A stretch of 64,000 nt of DNA from Saxidomus purpurata (lineage: Eukaryota > Mollusca > Bivalvia > Venerida > Veneridae): positions 33,380,124 through 33,444,123 of the forward strand of contig JAFMSR010000012.1 in NCBI GenBank assembly GCA_022818135.1, in the 5' to 3' direction. Of this stretch, positions 57,848-64,000 are shown piece by piece. Below the pieces are notes generated by a model, which saw only the letters and a program-made list of their open reading frames with translations, was not told the DNA's origin and did no database searches. Both the position numbers and the translations under genes were made by a program. Each line of letters opens with the position of its first letter. Position 1 is the first letter of the stretch.

Positions 57848-58442
57848 GTAGAGGTTATTATACGGGGCAGGTGTGCCTTTAGGCGATATTGGCACACTTG
57901 GTGAGCTATTGGCCCGAGGGCTTTGCCCGAGGGCCAATTATAACCAAGGGTGCCAATATCGTCTAAAGGCACACCTGCCCCGTATAATTACCTTTTTATT
58001 GCATATGTTGAACATCAGTTTTGCTGAAAATGGGAAAAGATAAGACAAAAAGATACAAAACGCACATTCCTGCAATACTTATACTATTTCATAAAGATAA
58101 ATGCCATTGAATGAATAAATTATTCATACTATCCACAAAAGCAAACTTGTCAGTTTCCACATTTCGGTGCTCAATAAGCCTAAATTCTAAATTCAATAAA
58201 CGTTGAGAAAGAGACTTCTGTGTCCTTTCGGCGGCCATTTTCCGTTACGTCTACGTTGTCAATTACGTCAACGTTTTCACGTGCTGACAGTCTAACGTTG
58301 CTGCACAGTTGACCGGAAATAGCCTCAATACGAATTTTCTGGCACACTAGCAAGTGTGCCGATATCAGTTATCGGCACACTACGTCACGTGATCGTTTAA
58401 TCGGCCCGTATCACCGACAATCAAAGGCAAATTTGATACTAT
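57848..58442. repeat. Palindromic element, tandem copy 2
   Basis: Nearly identical to copy 1 (about ten differences noted), with a 28-bp longer hairpin loop containing TTGGCCCGAGGGC/GCCCGAGGGCCAA. The near identity implies recent duplication. Confidence 0.8.
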
Positions 58443-58464
58443 ATATAGTAACATATGCAATAAA

Positions 58465-58840
58465 AAGGTGATATCACATATTAGAAAAAAATGTTTTAAC
58501 AAAGGATCAGCTAGTACATTCAAACAATAAATCGTTTTAGGTGATATCACCCATTCAAATAAGGGATTTCACCAATTATGAAAGTTGATATTACCAATAC
58601 AAATATACGATATCACCAATTCGAATGGGTAATATCGCCCATTCGAATTGGTGATGTCACAAGAGTGCATCAAATAGTAAAACAGTGCACGATAGATCAC
58701 CTATTCAAAAGGGCGACATCACCTACTTGATATTACTTATCAGGTGCGTCAAAATCTAATTTTGACTTATTATATGTCATCCATTTTAAAAGTTGATACA
58801 ACCTTTTGTAATAGGTGATATCACATAATGACGTGGTAAC
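58465..58840 (-). repeat. GATATCACC palindromic repeat, right arm
   Basis: Reverse-oriented relative of 55220-55515 with the same GGTGATATCACC/CCATTCGAATTGG motifs. Confidence 0.7.
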
Positions 58841-59309
58841 AGGTGCAGGGCATGCAGTGGCTCCGGTCCGCTAATACAACCAAGCACGTAGTGCTAACAG
58901 TTGTAGGTCATATATTGGTTCCTGTTCGACAGAAAAATCAAGCAAGTGCCAGGGCTGATGGTTAGGTTGACATCGGAGACCAGGACGCGGCCCAGGTTTC
59001 TGAGTTTCTGATGAGGAGCAGGATGAAAATGAAGAAAGAAACTAATAGTAGAAATTATAAGAGCAAACCATGACATATATAGTCGCTTTCTGGGGAAAAA
59101 ATGCCAAAACTATTACGCGAACTAGGAATCATTAGTGCATGCATATTCCGAATCGCAATAAATAGTTTTGCTACTGTGGCAATTAGACAAACTTAACGTC
59201 ATAATCTACTGTGCTGTTTATTTTTACAATAACCAAAAGACATATTTGTTATGAATAACAGAAACACTTAATTTTGTTTATTGGCTTTACATAATATAAA
59301 TGGATTATT

Positions 59310-59645
59310 AGTTTCTTACATGAGCACGCGGTTCAGATGGAAATATCCGTCACCGAGGGTAACTGTTTTGGCGGGAACGAGGCTCTGCCGAGTTCCCGCG
59401 AAACAGTTAGTACCCGAAGTGACGGATATTTCCATCTGAACCTAGTATCTCATGGTAGAAACTTGTTCTTGCATACCGTCTTGCACTTAAAAATAGATAT
59501 TTAAATACAAACTTATCGAAATGATGCATTTGAATATAAAAACAGACGTTATTCAGATGCTGTGTTTGGGAAAGTGACGTCACATTGTTTATAACGTTAC
59601 GTCACAAGTAATTCACGCGAGTCGTCTTACATGGGGGGTGTAAGA
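59310..59645 (+). repeat. Hairpin-bearing interspersed repeat, copy 2
   Basis: A 135-bp hairpin (CATGAGCACGCGGTTCAGATGG against CCATCTGAACCTAGTATCTCATG, first 20 each; centre GGCGGGAACGAGGCTCTGCC) then 190 bp shared with 11612-11942. The arms are more nearly perfect here than in copy 1. Confidence 0.75.
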
Positions 59646-59694
59646 TGAGATTTTCCAGCACTGGTAAAAATTGCAGATATCCCCATCTGGTATG

Positions 59695-59755
59695 CAAAAA
59701 CATCTTGAGAACACCCCTTCGTTTTGTCCGTCTTCACATCAAGTATCCGCCAACA
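59695..59755 (-). repeat. Outer inverted repeat, right
   Basis: CTTGAGAACACCCCTTCGTT, TTGTCCGTCTTCACATCAAG; partner of 54975-55040. Confidence 0.7.
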
Positions 59756-59805
59756 CATGTCTACTAGGCGATATATATTGCGCATAATTTTCTGGTGGTG
59801 TAAGC

Positions 59806-60200
59806 TGATGGTTTAGATTATAGTTTCGAACATGGTTTGTGGCCAGGTTGAGACAAGAGCGGATCGGTGACAGAGCTAAAAGAGAGCACATCAAAGAGAT
59901 GATCGAGACAAAATTAAGCCATAATTACTTGGAACCATGACTTTGGCATAATCAACGCAGGCGAAGTTCCCTCATAATTGCAGCCCCGGCTCATACTTGC
60001 AGGGTCTTCCTGATATCTGTATTGAACTACAAGTTCGTGGTGTAAGCTGGTGGTTTAGATTATGGTTTCGAACACTGGCTTGTGACCAGGTGTGACCAGG
60101 TTGAGACAAGAGGTTCAGAGTATTGTTTCGAACATTGGCTTGTGACTAGGTTGAGACAAGGGGTTTAGAGTATAGGTTTGAGACATAGTAGGAACTTGGG
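59806..60200 (+). repeat. Irregular tandem repeat, about 50-60 bp units
   Basis: GGTTTAGATTATAGTTTCGA, ACATTGGCTTGTGAC and CAGGTTGAGACAAG recur about four times (59806, 60040, 60112, 60160) with a separate 170-bp block between the first and second. Confidence 0.6.
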
Positions 60201-60566
60201 TTGGAACGGTAGGACATTGTAACTTTACTTGGGAAAGAATATATTCTCGTACTTACAGCTTCGGGTCATACTTACAGAAGTATCAGATCCCATATTATAT
60301 AAAGTTTAATTCAATGTATATGCAAAAGCCTTGATTAAAGTTGATCACTGTTTCAAACAATTATTTTAACAATCATTGGTACCGCGAATCATAAGCTAAG
60401 CAGCTGGAGGAAAATTATATATCCGTTTAATGAAGTTACACCCTTCAGAACATCGTAGAACAGCTATATTATAGTGTAGACCGCTCGATACACGTGACAA
60501 ACACCATTTCGTCTCGCTCTTCGCGTATTCATTTGACACTTCATAATTACCAACGTAACATACCTA

Positions 60567-62280
60567 TTGTGTATGCAAATTCAGAAAACTTCTAATATTG
60601 CCTCAACTATACGTCTTTGCAGGAAATATTATGCCAGCCAAACAGATATTTCGAACTCATCATTTATCTACAAACTTATCATTTACTCATTTACATTAAT
60701 TTGTCTATGGCGTTGCTTGTTGCTGCTGTTATCTGGCAATGTTTACATAAACCCTGGACCCTCAGCTGATTCGTATGACTTTTCCTCTCTCGAAAGTTAA
60801 ACCATATCACAAATCGAAAATTTATCAAACTGTCTTTCGGAAGTACTATGTTCAAAGCTTTCAACACAAAATAGATATATTATTTGCTGAACTGAGTTAT
60901 TCTTACTTTTGAAAATTGGCTTCATAACTTTGTTGAAAATGATGATATTGAAATTTCTTCATATCACTTGCACGATGGTGTTATAATTTACATTAAAGAG
61001 TCGATCGCTGTTCCATTTGGGGCAAATTCAAAAATTAAAAAAAATGATGTTGTTTCTCGGATCAAACAGACGTAATCTAGTTACACAAAAATGTGTTGTA
61101 AAAGATCACATCGCACTCTCAAGACCTCGTTGAAACTTCTCCCTTACAAAGCGTAAAATACCAAATTATCGGAAATTGCCAAACGTATGCGCTGTATTCA
61201 GAAAGAATGCCCTCTTATGAACAATTATAAACCTATCTCTATGCTAGATTGTATTGAAAACGTATTTCTTCAAACATGTTTTTCAGTTTTTCTAGAGAAA
61301 ATTCATTCTTAACATCTTCCCGGCCATGTTTCCTACGTTTACCACCAACTAACTGACGTTTCTGTATGACAACTTTAGTAAAGCTCTAAATAATTGACTA
61401 GAAGTATGTTTAACAAGACACGACAAAAAGTGGCACAAAGGATTATTATTGAAATTTTGCGCGTTCTGGAATAACAGGGGGAGTACAAATCTAAAACGAA
61501 GAGTTGTTATCCCAGACACGACTTATGATTGTCCATGGCTTCCGCCAGTATTCCTCAGAGATCCAGATTAGGTCCCCTTCTCTTGCTTGTTTTAATTACA
61601 TAAGTGGAATCGTCCAAAACATTGGCTCTAAGTCTCTATTTGATAGTAAACAATCCTGACTCTGATCACCGCACACATCAATCTGATATTGTAAACATTA
61701 TTTCTGCATGGACCGACATTTGGTTAGTATTCAGTTTGAACCATGCAGTCTGCATCAATGGTTTTAACGAGAAAATGCAATAAACCAGATCATAATCAAT
61801 GTCCAACTGTTAAGGAGCATAAACAACTTGCAGCGTTCTTCTGTGAGGACTATATACTCATGGCACAGCGACATCAAATATGTAAAAAAAGCACGATAAC
61901 GGATTAATATGATGAAAATATTGAAATTCAAACTTGCCGTAAAGCTTGAGAAACCGTGTACAAAAAGATATATGAGTTTTATCCGAATCATTATTGAGAA
62001 TTTTGATGTGAAACAATATCACACTTCGATTGAGGCAGCTTGAATTGTAACAGGAGTCACATTTCTATTCACGTTCTACATAAAGAAGTTGGATTTTTAA
62101 CGAGTAAGTTGCAAAAACTGTACCCTAATTCTATCACTAGCACTTGCCGAAATGTCAGATATGTTGCGATTTTTTGTCGGAAGATGTCGAAAATAGATAC
62201 CTTCATATGTTACGCATGTTACACACGTGATTCATACAAAAAGGTGTCAGAATTTTATGCTAGGAAAAAGGTGATTTGAA
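60567..62280 (+). pseudogene. Decayed LINE with a degenerate 2A-like N-terminal motif
   Basis: The first frame (60567-60800) has a hydrophobic stretch then LLLLLSGNVYINPGP, which resembles the self-splitting 2A-like peptides (consensus D-V/I-E-x-N-P-G-P) at the start of ORF2 in some non-LTR elements. The D and E positions are replaced here. Endonuclease scraps (EISSYHLHDGVIIYIKESI) follow at about 60950. RT scraps include IPQRSRLGPLL near 61545 (normally PQGSVLGPLL) and DSDHRTHQSDIVNIISAWTD near 61660. Thumb-region pieces (WHSDIKYV, VTGVTFLF, LHKEVGFLTSK) run to about 62100. Many stops and deletions. Confidence 0.75.
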
Positions 62281-62489
62281 TAAAACATTGTACCAACCAG
62301 TGCATAAATTACAAAACATCATAAATAATAAAATAGCAAACTCTGTTCTGTTTAAAACACCGGAGACTGTTGCGTAATCGTTGAGGGGAATATCAGGTGA
62401 AGTATCATGACATGCAAGTGAAACACGCATTCATTTAAACAGTGGTCCAAAATGCATGTCACAATATAACCCTGAACACTCCATAATCC

Positions 62490-62590
62490 ATGTGAATAAA
62501 GACCACCTGCTAATAAAGACCACTTTAGCTTCTTCCCAAGAGTGGTCTCCGTTCTCAAGTTTGACTGTGTTGTGTAGTGACCCCAACCCA
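62490..62590 (+). repeat. GACCAC repeat motif
   Basis: AATAAAGACCACCTGC/TAATAAAGACCAC...GAGTGGTCTCC...AAGTTTGACTGTGTTG. Short inverted and direct GACCAC motifs of a type commonly seen at interspersed-repeat edges in invertebrates. Extent not defined. Confidence 0.35.
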
Positions 62591-62692
62591 ACCCTAATTC
62601 CAGATGAATGTTCTAAAAGTGTTATTCACTAGGAGGTCATTGTTGTGGCAAAGTTGCAAGTTCCTTGTGCAAACAGTGCAGGAGGATCAACA

Positions 62693-62729
62693 CATGATCC
62701 CCGCTACTCCGCTTGAGCGCGGGGATGAT
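62693..62729. repeat. Short hairpin
   Basis: GATCCCCGCTACTCCGCTTG then AGCGCGGGGATGAT: a GC stem in AT-rich surroundings. It could be a transposon end (Helitron-type 3' hairpin), unproven; the bases after it are AAAAATTC. Confidence 0.4.
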
Positions 62730-63179
62730 AAAAATTCTTAATAATAGATATTACATTTTGTATATTTATACAAAACAAAAGAAAAATATTTGCGGTAAAC
62801 TGTGGCTTCGAACTCTAAAAAACTATACGCCTTTAAGATAATCGTTCTCGTTACTACGAAACAGTAAACAATAATTTGCTAAAAGAGAAGAAGTTATTAA
62901 AATGATTGAAAATGCGTGCTGTTATCAAATTCTGATACCAGTGTGGGTATTCACACATTAAAACGCATGCAAAAATCAAACACAATGTCTAATACACACG
63001 ATTAATCATACGCACAAGATTGAGCAGGCAAAGAACGAAAGGCTATTCACCCAAGTTGTGTTTGTTGTTTGCCATCTGGTACTTGAATCAAATTAAATAT
63101 TTTGTTAAGTTTAGAAACGCCATCGAAGGCAGGAGCAGAGAACACTAGTAGCGCGCAGTAGCTTAATTATAAAGCGTGA

Positions 63180-63305
63180 AGTTGGCAGTAGCAGTAGCTC
63201 ACCAACAACAGTAGCAGTAGCTCACCAACGACAGCAGTATCTTAGCAGTAGCTCAGTATATATAGTAACAGTCGCATAGCAGTAGCAATAGTAGCTTAGC
63301 AGCAG
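63180..63305 (+). repeat. AGTAGC-rich microsatellite
   Basis: GGCAGTAGCAGTAGCTCACC, AACAACAGTAGCAGTAGCTC and similar imperfect units over about 125 bp. Confidence 0.75.
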
Positions 63306-64000
63306 GACAATACTGAACTTGAAGAATGTTTAAACTGTATTTGATGAGATGTATACATACGGGTTTTATGTAAAATACATGTATGATATAACTATTTAAA
63401 AAGGCCGTTTCCTTCTGTTAAAGTTTGTGTGACACATGTCGTGTATTTTAAATACCATAAAGGTATTTGCATGTAATCATAAAATAATATTTGCGTGTAG
63501 TACTAACTCTTTCTATTTCGGAAAATCAGGAAACTAGGCATCATATATGTCTATCCTGACGAGACCTGGGTTCAATTATTTTTAAAAGTAATTAATTAAT
63601 TACAATTATAATTACATGCTTTTAACAGAAGTTATTACTTAATTACAATTATTTTAAGGAAAACAATTATTTTTTTTAAAATTATTTGGCAATATATTCA
63701 CAATTTCACATAGAATCATGTTACTATCAATGACATATTAAAAATGCAGATTTATAATTTCTCATTGAATTTTGAAAACTTGAACACTACAAAGTTTCCT
63801 GTCTGTCAGTGAACACCATTTACAGATTCTTATTGCATTTTAAAAACATTAATGCTCAAAGTTTCTGTCTGTCAGTGAACACCGTTCAGGCCTTGTTGAA
63901 CCGTATATGTCCCGGAACGTATATATCACACGTGTGTGATATATTCGACCGTAAATATAACACGTGTTTAATGTGACATATTCGTTTGGTCATTTTGACA
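63306..64000. other. AT-rich interval with small palindromes
   Basis: GTTTCCTGTCTGTCAGTGAA and GTTTCTGTCTGTCAGTGAAC (63794, 63857) form a 60-bp spaced direct repeat. ATATCACACGTGTGTGATAT near 63924 and AACACGTGTT near 63960 are palindromes. No gene. Confidence 0.45.

Overview
The window looks like AT-rich, gene-poor nuclear DNA of a marine invertebrate, most likely a bivalve mollusc. Three things suggest this: several kinds of decayed non-LTR retrotransposon, many tRNA-headed (SINE-like) sequences, and many short interspersed elements whose cores are tandem 120-200 bp units of the bivalve 'pearl'/Helentron-associated type. The assignment is by general resemblance, without a search. No operon, rRNA gene, convincing functional tRNA or complete host gene is visible. 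The only host-gene-like signal is a split Myb/SANT-like domain on the minus strand at 38.2-39.0 kb.

Layout. 0.46-5.2 kb: an AP-endonuclease/reverse-transcriptase LINE, broken by a GGCC-ended DNA element with TTA target duplications (1940-3727), which itself carries a CAGTG-ended element (2132-2744) and a SINE-like sequence, and by a 226-bp MITE (4049-4274). Removing the two direct insertions restores the LINE reading frame. 6-7 kb: a second, 5'-truncated LINE of the same type. 8.8-9.7 kb: a tandem-core element. 11.6-11.9 kb: a hairpin repeat with a second copy at 59.3 kb. 14.3-21.0 kb: the most striking object, a large foldback structure. Its 1.1-1.3 kb inverted arms are mostly a 21-bp minisatellite that flips orientation at a palindromic hinge in each arm. 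It has matching inverted ends with flanking TA, and lies inside a second, outer pair of perfect 30-bp inverted repeats. 22.2-23.3 kb: a GC-rich block unlike its surroundings. 23.5-25.1 kb: a second GGCC-ended, TTA-flanked non-autonomous element. 25.2-34 kb: inverted repeats, tandem-core elements and LINE/SINE fragments. 35.97-36.27 kb: a homopolymer patch that is probably an assembly or sequencing artefact. 37.5-46.7 kb: tandem-core elements, SINE copies, MITEs and the second CAGTG-ended copy. 47.1-47.9 kb: a small foldback element. 50.3-51 kb: a LINE 3' end. 55-59.8 kb: nested inverted repeats enclosing a minus-strand LINE and a tandemly duplicated palindromic element. 60.6-62.3 kb: a decayed LINE whose N-terminal end keeps a degenerate 2A-like NPGP motif.

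Nothing here works together as a pathway. The window is best read as a layered record of transposable-element insertion, with transposons in transposons up to three deep and an unusual number of inverted-repeat (foldback) structures.
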